Assembly (NCBI GenBank): GCA_018343915.1
Contig: JABRWF010000003.1
Span: 4,216,001 to 4,280,000 of the forward strand
Direction of reading: 5' to 3'
Length of the DNA: 64,000 nt
Source: Agroathelia rolfsii
Lineage: Eukaryota > Basidiomycota > Agaricomycetes > Amylocorticiales > Amylocorticiaceae
Positions 55,174-64,000 of the stretch are shown in pieces. Every line of letters begins with the position of its first letter. Position 1 is the first letter of the stretch. Both the position numbers and the translations under genes were made by a program. A model generated the notes under the pieces. That model was given only the letters and a program-made list of their open reading frames with translations. It did no database searches and was not told where the DNA came from.

Positions 55174-55827
55174 TTTGGGATGAAACGAAAAGAGAGTGTC
55201 TAAGAAGCGAGCAATAGTAATCAGATCAAGCCAATCCAGCAGCACAGAGTTGTGATATGCATATGAGGGTCCATTCGTTCGTGCAGCAATCCAGCCATTT
55301 CCCAGCACAAGAAACAAGAAATGCAATAATCACCTTGAGGAGGGCCAGGCGGGGGGTTTCTTCGCTGGCTCGAGGACGAGGAGGCTCACCTTTGCTCCCG
55401 TCGCATCACGTGGTACTGTATAGTTCGTCAGTCACACAGACTCTCACGCTCAAATTCTCTTCCGGTTGCCGTTCGAGAAGGTGAATTCATCTAGCAACTC
55501 CTCAGAATCACCATGACTTTATCAGTTCCACTCATACTTGAATGCTAATAAACTAAATAATGTCATAAACGCGACATAAATGCCTGTGTACTTGTGGCTT
55601 CTGAAAGAAATCATGTTACACAGATTCATCACCAGTATCTCTGCATCTGAAAACGCCTCCTTGAAATAATCATACACATTTACATTACTCTAAGCATCAT
55701 CATAAATTAGCGCGCATTTTCTATAAACTATAGACCTACGCCAAGCTACCTTCGAGCCAATGCTCGGTTATCAGGTGCCAAAGCTAGTGTAAAAGCTTCA
55801 ATAAGGATAGGAAGTGTCTAGGTGTTT
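55174..55827. other. Intergenic, no gene seen
   Basis: About 650 bp between the RPL35 start and the HIS6 stop. The part near RPL35 should be its promoter. AT-rich middle; no coding feature. Confidence 0.45.
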
Positions 55828-57120
55828 TCATGGCTCTGCTGTTGGATGTAACATTTGCAGTGCATTTCTTTGAGCCAAATCGGAGAATTTGACTAAATTG
55901 CCACCGAAAATGTCCAATGCACTACGATTGATGTCAACAAGTTTCTTCCATGAAAGTTAAAAATAAATACCTTCCGTATGTTAGATCAACTCTTCCGCCA
56001 GAGAGACGTTCTACCAGATCAAGATCGCTGATATCTGAACACAAATAAGATGACATGATGATAACAACGATTAAAATATATACCTTTGGCTCCCCCTGCA
56101 TATGTTGTTGGTATTGTGACCCATTCGCCTAGCTCTGAAAATACATGAGTTGAAGTCGTAGAAAAAGAGATTCCAATGTTGTTCTTACTGCTGACAAGCT
56201 CCTCATCAATACCTTGACAAAGTCCCTCTACGTCGGCAGCATGGATCAGAAATTCGCTATCGAAATGCGTGATTAATCATGTAGTTAACTCTAAATTCAA
56301 GCAAACCTGCAGTATTCCGATAGTAGATCCAAGGACTCTATCAGCAGGTCAGAGACGAAGGAAAGCAGTGGTTCATCAGACTATTCTAACCTTTACAGAC
56401 TTCCATATCCGTAATGTCCTGCCATTTGTTCATAGCAACATACCATCTATCTCCTTTTCTTCGGCAGCTGTTTGTTCTATCGTTAGGATAATGGAGAACA
56501 ATATGATATTGAGACTCTTGCCTGACATCAACGACAATTCTATCCTTGCCGACGAGAGATGAGATACCCTTGAGCCTCTCAAGTGAGAATTTTGATCCCG
56601 GGAAGAGGTATGATGTAACAATAATCTAAGAGAACTCATTAGTATTCCTGGGAAATATGATGCACATATATGAATTATTAATGCCTTGGATGCGCCAGCA
56701 TTCAACCATTCAACAGCGTTGACCTCCGTGATCCCGCCACCAATCTGGAGACCACCTTTGTACAAAAATACATATTAGAAAGACAAAAAACTTTCATTTA
56801 TATCATACCTACCTGGCCACGCGGAAAGCGCATCCTTGGCAGCCTCATCGTTATTTGGCCCCAGTTTAATGATATGGCCACCCGTCAAGTTATGCTCTTT
56901 GTATAATTGGGCAAATTGTGCAGAGCTCTGGCTGCATTTTATCCCGACAGGCATCTCGGTTAAATAAAGATGTAGTACTCTATGAGGATAAATATCTGCA
57001 CCTTGCAACAAAATTGGTCTTTAGATTATCTGGAGAGGTGTCCGACAGTGTCCCTCCTACGATCTGTTTCACTTTTCCATCGTGCAGATCGATGCAAGGC
57101 CGAAATAAACTCTTTCGCAT
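55828..57120 (-). CDS. his6: Phosphoribosylformimino-5-aminoimidazole carboxamide ribotide isomerase (histidine biosynthesis)
   Basis: About 265 residues in at least seven exons. Start [20 protein letters not shown] at 57120, then [19 protein letters not shown], spliced to [20 protein letters not shown] and [20 protein letters not shown]. The catalytic barrel continues with [20 protein letters not shown], then [19 protein letters not shown] and RIVVDVR. The end is [20 protein letters not shown], closing with [10 protein letters not shown]. This (beta/alpha)8-barrel enzyme performs the fourth step of histidine biosynthesis, an Amadori rearrangement of ProFAR to PRFAR. Aspartate in PCIDLHDG is the expected catalytic base. 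It is head-to-head with MIX23 (288 bp between starts). Confidence 0.9.
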
Positions 57121-57408
57121 GTTTGGAGCTAACATTCGAGCTTTATTTATTTGCTATTTCAGGTCCTCGGCGATGAAGATGACGAGCTAACAATTTCTTC
57201 ACAGTAAGATACAACAATAGCCCAAGAGACAAGTCGGAAGATTAATCTAAGAAGCACATAGATAGACCGGAAGTGAAATGGATCTGTTTTTACTTCCGTG
57301 CTCTCCGTAATGATGTGGTCATTCGGCTTCTTGCACTTGGAATTACTATAGCCACTCTACCTGTAAAACAGCCTTCTCAGACTCTTTTGCTGCTTTATTC
57401 GTCTAATC
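57121..57408. promoter_or_regulatory. Divergent promoter region between HIS6 and MIX23
   Basis: 288 bp between the two start codons. I looked for a Gcn4-type site (TGACTCA), expected for an amino-acid pathway gene; a perfect one is not seen. Confidence 0.4.
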
Positions 57409-58207
57409 ATGCCAGCACAAAATACAGTACTAGGAAGCTTGGCCATTCAGGCACCCTCGATAGACCAACAGAGACTGGTTCATGTTAATGCGTCGACATG
57501 CGGAAACCTTTCCTTGTTCAAGGGTGTGTAGTGAGCGCCATCTTGGTCTAGACTTGCATTGACACAATGTATGGATTTCTGTAGACTTGCTGAAGGAGTA
57601 CAGGAAATTGGATGACTCCATAGTTATGAGGATGAATCGTACCAATGCCCTCTTCCGTGACCAAGAGCGACAAGGTACAAGGGCCTCAAGGGCACCAGAA
57701 CTCCACGATAATGTGTGCCTCTATATCTGGAGGGAACTTGTTGGTGAGGCTCCTCACTTCTGCTTTTTGGGAGTTTAACATGTAAAGGTAGATTTTAGAT
57801 AATTGGAAGCGCAGAGCAGACATCATTGACTACTGTGTCGGTGTTATGGACGCCTCTATGACGAACACACAACAGTTGCATGACGAGAACTCTGAAGATC
57901 CATCCACACAGAGGAAGCTGAAAGCCCAGTTGTATTCCAGTCAAGTCCAGGTACTTGCATGATGGGTTATTTAACCTCTATTGCCAATTCTGACGCACTG
58001 TCAACAGCAAAGGCAAATACGAAACGAGCAGACAGTGGAGCAAATAATAAGAGCACGCTCCTTGAAAGGTATATTCATTCCTCATTCTCCGACGAATATA
58101 AGCTAACAAATCATGTTTTAGCCTTTCTATCAAGATGTCAATATTTCTCGCCTCCAGAGAATGACACTGAGTTGCGGAAATGGTGGGACGCTGCTAGATC
58201 ATCATAA
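57409..58207 (+). CDS. mix23: MIX23/CCDC58-like mitochondrial intermembrane-space protein
   Basis: Five exons give about 185 residues. Start MPAQNTVLGSLAIQAPSIDQ, then CGNLSLFK joined to DLLKEYRKLDDSIVMRMNRT. Next come NVCLYIWRELV joined to DNWKRRADIIDYCVGVMD, and QRQIRNEQTVEQIIRARSLK joined to AFLSRCQYFSPPENDTELRK, ending WWDAARSS. The spaced cysteines in CGNLSLF, NVCLYIW, DYCVGV and RCQYF, with the LKEYRKLDD and FLSRC blocks, are those of MIX23 (human CCDC58), an intermembrane-space protein that supports import of matrix proteins. Each exon ends in a phase that restores the family sequence, so the gene is well supported although no single exon is long. Confidence 0.85.
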
Positions 58208-58419
58208 TACAGATATTACATACCTTGTTAATCGTCTGCTTTTAACCCTTCGCTACAATCCGTATGAATGTTGCAGCACGTCCTAATCTTACAATGCAAT
58301 CCACTGGAGTAAACTACATACAGCTTACATAATATTGAATGACGCCATATCTCACCACTATGCTGCTACAGACCACTAATAGTAGCATGCGCATTTCATT
58401 CACTTTGTACATCCAATCT

Positions 58420-59305
58420 ATGATGTTCTCACGCCCTGCATTCCTGTTGCTCTTATCATCGGCCTTTGCAGTTGCATCGCCAACCAACAATGTTGGGCAA
58501 ACACCATTTTCGACATCTCATATCACCAACTCGGATGTAACAAGGGTTCCAGTCGTGCTCGGCGTTATGTCCCGCTGTCCCGATGCATTGTTATGCGAGA
58601 CCGTATTCAATGATGTAGTTGAAGCACCCGGTGTTTGGGATAAAATCAACATCAGTCTTACTTTCATTGGAAGGTATGTCATTCATCTATAATGGGTTCC
58701 AACCCGATTATGCTACTAACACAGCAATACCGTTTATTCCAGGCTCAATGAAACAGAGCCAGACTACGGTGTAATATGTATGCATGGAAGGGAGGAATGC
58801 GTAGGCAATATACAACAATTATGTGCAGCTAAATACGCTCCTTCTCAGGAGCAGTGGTGGTCATTTGTCCAATGCCAAGACGCCGAAGGTAAAGTTCATG
58901 TTGGCGAACCAGAGCTGGCTAGACGTTGTGCGCATGCTGCCGGACTTGATTGGGAGAACTCGGGTCTGGGAGAGTGTATTGGTGATGACGGACTGGGAAA
59001 GACTGCTGAGGGCATTGGTCTTCTCAAGGAGAGCGTGAAGAGGACCACGGCACTTGGGATCCAGTAAGCATCTATTACACATTAATGCGATCAGCTGATT
59101 AAGGCACTCAATAGGAAGAGCTGCACAATTCGTATTGACGGAGAGAACGTCTGTGTGCATGACGAGAACTGGAAAGATTGCAAGGTAGGCCTTTCGCTTG
59201 TAATCTCACTCGACCTTGTTTTAAAGCTGATGACAGGGTGGTTATCAGCCGGAAGATTTTGTTCGACAAATCGAAGAGGCATTCGACGCAAAGAACGGGA
59301 GTTAG
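58420..59305 (+). CDS. GILT-like secreted thiol reductase family protein
   Basis: Signal peptide MMFSRPAFLLLLSSAFAVAS at 58420. The mature protein has VPVVLGVMSRCPDALLCETV, the position of the GILT active site, then NETEPDYGVICMHGREECVG, NIQQLCAAKYAPSQEQW, and WSFVQCQDAEGKVHVG, all with conserved spaced cysteines. The end reads ESVKRTTALGIQ, KSCTIRIDGENVCVHDENWK and FVRQIEEAFDAKNGS. GILT (gamma-interferon-inducible lysosomal thiol reductase) enzymes reduce disulphides at low pH; the fungal members are poorly studied. Animal GILT has a CXXC site, whereas the pair here is C-x5-C (CPDALLC), so a different chemistry or loss of activity is possible. Three introns. A longer open frame could start at 58387 or 58339, but it adds residues before the signal peptide. 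The gene is convergent with YOS1. Confidence 0.75.
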
Positions 59306-59387
59306 GTCACTCGTAGATCACGTGTATACTTACAAGTGGCTTCATAACATGAACCGTTGCGCTCGGGATAGTATTATAGCTGTACAT

Positions 59388-59788
59388 TCAAGCACCAAGT
59401 ATGAGTTCGTATATGATGACCAAAATATTAAGTCCTATCAAAGGAACTACACAGACGTGAGCTCATGTCCAGGAAAGGATGATCTGGAATAGTACTCACT
59501 CCGCATAAGTGTTCTTACGGCACTAATAAGATTTATCAACCGTGCCTTCAATCCTTCATCCTGTTGTACACCATAACCTGACTGGTCGTATGATTGTTGG
59601 AAGGCCGCGTTGCCTGCTGCGCCTGGCTGGTTTGCAGTCCACCCGACTGACGAAGGAACATGAATCAAGGTTCAGCATATTCCAGGAGAATACCACGCAC
59701 TTCGAGCAAGAAAACGATCCTCGCTGAGAACAGCGACAGAATTTATTAGTAGCAAGGGCACATATATGAATGTTTTGATGAGGCTCAT
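59388..59788 (-). CDS. yos1: YOS1/IER3IP1-like ER-Golgi transport protein
   Basis: A three-exon gene. Exon 1: MSLIKTFIYVPLLLINSVAV and LSEDRFLAR. Exon 2 continues IGWTANQPGAAGNAAFQQS, then EGLKARLINLISAVRTLMR. Exon 3: IPLIGLNILVIIYELILGA, stop at 59388. This is the Yos1 pattern: a hydrophobic N-terminal helix, the conserved FLARIGW and LIxAVRTLMRIPL blocks, and a second C-terminal hydrophobic helix. About 90 residues. Yos1 acts with Yip1 and Yif1 in budding of COPII vesicles from the ER. It is convergent with the GILT-like gene (82 bp apart). Confidence 0.87.
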
Positions 59789-60098
59789 GGCCTTGTATGA
59801 CACAGGACGACTAACGCCTTGAAGTCGTGGAGGAGGAGGAGGGTGCGATGAATTCTAATTAGAACCCCGACACATCCATTCGTGACCTTTAACCATGCAG
59901 TCGCTCTTACGTTCTAGTTGGTGCTCTATGACCAGTCTGCTCGAAAACCGTTCACTAATGTAAATATATATCAGCAGCAAGGCAACCGCTGCTAATTGCA
60001 TCACGCTCTGAAGTACAATGGGTTCCTCGTCGCCAGTTCGTCAACATTACATATAATCCCTATGCTCGCCCGTCTAAATTGCTATTAGTGCTTCAGGA
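59789..60098. promoter_or_regulatory. Divergent promoter region between YOS1 and uL22m
   Basis: 310 bp between the start codons. Contains a TAAATATATAT-type AT-rich stretch at 59961-59971. No other element is clear. Confidence 0.35.
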
Positions 60099-60874
60099 AT
60101 GAACCCTCTGAACTGGCTGCAAGAGAAGCTAGCCCCACGAACTCGTTCAGCCCCTGCGACTGAGGTCGATGTCGCGAAACAGGAGAATCCTAACTTGTTC
60201 CAAGCTGCCGCTGCTCAACCACCAGCACCAGCGCCATCGGAGACACAAGACGGTGCTCAACAAGTATCCAAGAAGAGTGTCGTAAAAACCAAGAAAGCTC
60301 ATACCGAGGTTGGTCTTATGAAACAAAGTCCAAGGAAGTTGTCTCAAAGGTCTCCATCAATAGCACAAATATTCGACGCCAAACTTCAAAATATCTCACC
60401 GAAAACTGAATGACTTGGGAAGACAAATATCCGGCAAGCCAATCGACTATGCCATCATGCAAATGCAATTCAGCGAGAAGCGGGCCAGTAAGCGCATTGA
60501 AACAATGTTGATGACGGCCAAGAGCCATGCAGTTAAGCTAAAGGGATTACCTGGTCCCAAACTTGTCGTCGGTCAGTTGATACCTTCCTTCGGTATTAAT
60601 TTTTCTAGCCTGTATATTTATCCAATTGATTGCAGCGGAGGCATGGGTGACCAAAGGTCCCAAACAACTGAAGCGATTCGAGCCAAAAGGTCGTGGCAAG
60701 TATGGTATTCGCACACATCCTGACTCAAAACTGCATGTTATTCTGCGACCGGGCAAGACCCATACTGAAAAGGTCAAGGAGGACACAGAACGCAAATTGA
60801 AGCGCATCGTTTCTGCTGGTTTAGTTCGTGAGGACGTCCCCTTGCGGAACCCTAGTCCTATGTATGCATGGTAG
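60099..60874 (+). CDS. mrpl22: Mitochondrial ribosomal protein uL22m (MRPL22)
   Basis: Start [20 protein letters not shown], a basic, probably mitochondrial targeting region, then an Ala/Pro-rich linker. Splicing after KKAHTE gives [20 protein letters not shown], then [20 protein letters not shown] and [20 protein letters not shown]. After the second intron: [37 protein letters not shown] and [16 protein letters not shown]. This is the L22/L17 fold with the characteristic GR[GR]xxxxRKxxxH C-terminal loop. It belongs to the large subunit of the mitochondrial ribosome, near the exit tunnel. Stop at 60874. OST1 follows on the same strand 229 bp downstream. Confidence 0.9.
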
Positions 60875-61103
60875 TTTACTATTCACGCCTCTCTAGCATC
60901 CTTTAGAATTATCCTTGAATATAATACAATAATTGCATTATACGCATCCCAAATGATCCGCCAGAAATAGAATGTGCTGTAATGAGCCACGTGACCGTTA
61001 TACCGATTCCGCGACACGACACCGAAAGTAAAGCAACAACGCATCCACTCTCATCTACAACTTACTTACTTGCCCACGACCTGGTCGCACGGGCTGCTTC
61101 ACT

Positions 61104-62840
61104 ATGTTGTCCGCACTCTGGCGGTCTCTCTCCCTGCTGCTCGTGGCTTTGCCTCTTATCTATGCCCAGGCTTTCGAAAATACTGCTATAGTCCGCACCG
61201 TTGACCTTGGTGGGGCATCGGTCCACGTCACTACCACATATGCGGTCAAAGCTCTGGAGCCCTCCTCTAAATACGTACTAGCGCTTCCTGTGGATGTTGC
61301 TGACAAGACGAGCTTCCTCGAGGTCAAGGTCAAAGGCACCCGTGAGCCCTTGTTCTATGAGTTCAAAGGCATCGATCCGAGCAGGTATGTGCTGCGAAAT
61401 GGCATGAAACAGTATTCAAGAGAGTTGTTCTAATTATGCGTTGACAGCCAAGCACACCTCTATACCGTACATCTCTCTGAGAAATTGAAGACTGGCCAGA
61501 CTCTTAACCTTGTCGCTGAGACTGTGGAGACACATGCGACGATAGCCTGGCCTCCGATTGTCTCTCAAAACGACAAGCAGAGCTTGAAGTATAACACTAG
61601 TGTCTACATTGTCAGTCCTTACAACACGGCTGTACAACGCACCAAGATAAGGTGGGGAATCATTACATTGATTAGAACTCCAAAATACCAACTGAATATC
61701 CTACAGGTCACCTTCAACCACTATTCATTCGTACACACAAGAGGAAGGTCTTGAGACAACAAAATCCGGCTCGACAATTACCTATGGTCCCTACCATGAC
61801 GTAAAGTCTTCTCTCGACGAGAAGTTTGAGCAAAAGACGGCGCATATTCATTACAACTACGAGTTCCCCGTACTCGAAATACCCACCATGAAGCGCGCCG
61901 CAGAGATCAGTCACTGGGGTGCGAACTTGAATATCCAGGATGATATTTTCTTGCACAACGCGGGTCCCGAGTAAGGCACACATTCACTCAAAATACTGTG
62001 CATGCCACTGAAACAAACTTGTTTGTACAGGCTCAAAGGCCACTTCTCGCGTCTGGCATACCAAGTCCAAACTCACTACCAAAACCCCGCTGCTCACACT
62101 CTTTCGTCGCTGGCTCTTCGTCTTCCTCCTGGCATCCGTAACGTGTACTATTACGACCTCGTCGGCAACGTCTCCACCTCTCGCTTGCGCACTGCACCCT
62201 CTCCGCTTAAGCGGTCTTCTGCAGCAGCGGCCAATCAGTACAGCGTGCTCGACCTCCGACCTAGGTACCCCGTCCTTGGTGGATGGAACTACTCCTTCAC
62301 CCTTGGTTGGGACGCACCCCTCCGCGATTCTGCTAGCTGGGACAAGAAGAACGGACGCTACGTTGTTGGTGTCCCGCTCATGACCCAGATCAACGATGCG
62401 GTGGTCAACGATATGGAGTTCAAAATTGTTCTGCCCGAGGGCGCAACGTAAGAGGCTCTCATTCTTTACAGCGTATAAAAACTTACCGCTTGAATGATTA
62501 TAGGGATATCGAGTACTTCTTGCCCTTCCCCGCACTGAATGAAACTCAGTCGACAGAGGTTACTTACCTCGACACCGTCGGCAGACCAACTCTGACCTTC
62601 AAGTACGACGATTTGACTGACAAACATATCGGAACTATTTATGTCCGTCACATTCGCACTTCTATTATTCACCAAAATATCATATTGATATTCTCATTTA
62701 TATAGGTGGCGTACAAGGTGCCTTTCAGCACACACCTGAGGAAGCCATTAGCAGTCGCGACTGCCTTCATGACACTGTTTGCGCTCACATTGGTCGGAAA
62801 GAGGATCAACTTGCAACTACACGCTAGCAAAAAGCAGTGA
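61104..62840 (+). CDS. ost1: Oligosaccharyltransferase subunit OST1 (ribophorin I)
   Basis: Start MLSALWRSLSLLLVALPLIY, a signal peptide, then FENTAIVRTVDLGGASVHVT. Further landmarks: SSKYVLALPVDVADKTSFLE, AHLYTVHLSEKLKTGQTLNL, FPVLEIPTMKRAAEISHWGA and LKGHFSRLAYQVQTHYQN. Next come LPPGIRNVYYYDLVGNVSTS, RPRYPVLGGWNYSFTLGWD, then FLPFPALNETQSTEVTYLDT. The end has a transmembrane segment VATAFMTLFALTLVGKRIN after the lumenal domain. Ost1 is a lumenal subunit of the ER complex that transfers the lipid-linked glycan to asparagine in N-X-S/T. About 470 residues, usual for the family, with five introns. The first 3' splice (...GIDPS joined to SQAHLY) is clear. Confidence 0.92.
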
Positions 62841-63064
62841 TTTTGTTATGTACCCTAAGAAAAATTGACATCCGGACTTGAAAATTAATAATCATAATTA
62901 TTCAAGATTTCAACTTTTTGAATTGCCGTGAGATGGAATGATTGTGTGAAGTTGGGAATGATATAAGAAATACAATGCGGGTTTATTTGGACTTTGAATG
63001 ATGATAATGGGCATGATGTGATAATAATGGAAAATGCCTATGCTGATTATGCAGTATTCGCTAG

Positions 63065-63849
63065 CTACCACCCATCCTCGCCTTCCTCGTCGTCTTTGAT
63101 GAGACTGTGGAGCGAGACAGCAGTGCACTTGGCAGGCATCTTTGATCTAAAAGTCGTACAATACACAATCACAACGTGGTGCGTTAGTTAACGGACACGT
63201 CACTCTGATCGCCGGGGAAAATGAAAATGGGCAAAAACTTACGGAGGCTTTAAATAGAATCCAACACTATAGAATCCGTAGTCGGTCCTGCAGGAATAAT
63301 AGATGCCCATGTTCGTCGACGAGCCGTAGTCGTAAAAGAGCCTTGTACCCTGCCATCGCCAGGTGCCGCCCGACATGCCGTCGTAATCCTCGCCTACAGA
63401 GATCTGGAGTGGGAAGTCGTCTCGGCCAGTGACGTTTTTCACGTTGACAGGATAGATGAAGCTCGCATTGATGGACTGGTAGAGTTGGCCTTTGTTTATA
63501 TAGAATAGTGGTGGACGCGAACTCTGCCCGATGGTGGTGTTACCGGGACCACCGGAGACTGGGGAGACAGGAAAAAAAAAAAAGTCAGGTGAATAAAGTG
63601 AATGTTCAATGAAATTGGCTTACCCTTAGGACCGAAGGGGTCTGTCTTTTCCTTACGTAGCATGAGATAGGCAGGCTTCCTCCATTTGGGTTTTGTCTGG
63701 TCATCTTCGTCGATGGGAACCGCCTGAATTGAAGATGCCCCGGGGACTAGCGGACTGATCGCAGACGTCCATTGGGACATACTCTGCCATGTTGGGATGG
63801 CGAGTGCCAGAGCGGCGTAGGCCAGGCAGAGGATGAACGGGTAGAGCAT
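63065..63849 (-). CDS. Secreted protein of unknown function
   Basis: Three exons. Start MLYPFILCLAYAALALAIPT at 63849, a good signal peptide; an in-frame ATG at 63888 would add MLPAAAFAHWHIA. The mature protein begins WQSMSQWTSAISPLVPGASS and reads KWRKPAYLMLRKEKTDPFGP, then (after an intron) SGGPGNTTIGQSSRPPLFYI. Later come LYQSINASFIYPVNVKNVTG, DFPLQISVGEDYDGMSGGTW and GSSTNMGIYYSCRTDYGFYS, with FYLKPP at the splice. A last exon reads SKMPAKCTAVSLHSLIKDDE and EGEDGW, stop at 63065. N-glycosylation-like sites (NASF, NVTG) are present. Without the last splice the protein would end at FYLKPP (63239). I do not recognise a domain. Confidence 0.6.
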
Positions 63850-64000
63850 GGCGATGTGCCAGTGGGCAAATGCGGCGGCGGGGAGCACTGAGAGCAGAAG
63901 AAGGCTGCCATGGCCGAGGATAGATCATTTATATAGCATGTGCGGGGTCATGGCGACGCTGAGATGTTGTACACAGAATGGATCAAAGAGGACACGCTGG

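Overview
The window reads as nuclear DNA of a basidiomycete fungus, most likely an Agaricomycete. Nearly every gene is split by short GT-AG introns (about 40-75 bp), genes lie close together on both strands, and several families are typical of mushroom-forming fungi: a DUF6699 protein, an agaric-type BTB protein, a GT1 glycosyltransferase, GILT-like and polyporopepsin-like secreted proteins, and a GPI-type chitin deacetylase. No rRNA, tRNA, CRISPR array, intact transposon or virus-like gene was recognised. Gene models were built by eye from frame, splice sites and family knowledge, so exon ends are provisional.

Layout. 0-9 kb: BTB protein (+), LYR-motif protein (-), Vtc1 polyphosphate-complex subunit (-), U1 snRNP C (-) head-to-head with LSm3 (+), a Gag1-like clamp (DUF4050) protein (-) and a DUF6699 protein (+). 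9-17.3 kb: a tandem array of three secreted pepsin-family aspartic proteases (+) with the decayed 5' end of a fourth copy between the first and second. Flanking homology shows that a two-gene unit (A-B) was duplicated to A1-psiB1-A2-B2. 18-32 kb: TRAPPC2L (+), then RTP1/TANGO6, a PMP47-type peroxisomal carrier, a UBA/Cys-rich/E2 ubiquitin enzyme and an OPY2-like membrane anchor (all -). 31-42 kb: CAF16-type ABC ATPase (+), AIR-type zinc-knuckle protein (+), GT1 glycosyltransferase (-) and a TCERG1/Dre4-like WW-FF protein (+). 42-50 kb: ER HSP90 (GRP94) ending in HDEL, TFIIF alpha (RAP74) and a chitin deacetylase (all +). 50-64 kb: a GCK-III Ste20-like kinase, ribosomal protein L35 (uL29) and HIS6 (all -); MIX23 and a GILT-like thiol reductase (+); YOS1 (-); mitoribosomal uL22m and OST1/ribophorin I (+); and a secreted protein of unknown function (-).

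How the genes relate. Most are single-copy housekeeping genes with no operon-like logic. Several head-to-head pairs probably share a promoter: U1-C/LSm3 (111 bp apart), HIS6/MIX23 (288 bp), YOS1/uL22m (310 bp), OPY2/CAF16 (448 bp) and glycosyltransferase/TCERG1-like (464 bp). Secretory-pathway functions recur (TRAPPC2L, RTP1/TANGO6, GRP94, YOS1, OST1), as do RNA-processing ones (U1-C, LSm3, AIR, TCERG1-like). The accessory part is the protease array. The features I judge most worth following are that array with its relic, the E2 enzyme with an upstream UBA and IBR-like cysteine cluster, the ACGT-core elements upstream of GRP94, and the secreted orphan at the right end. I did not find a convincing wholly new multi-gene system.
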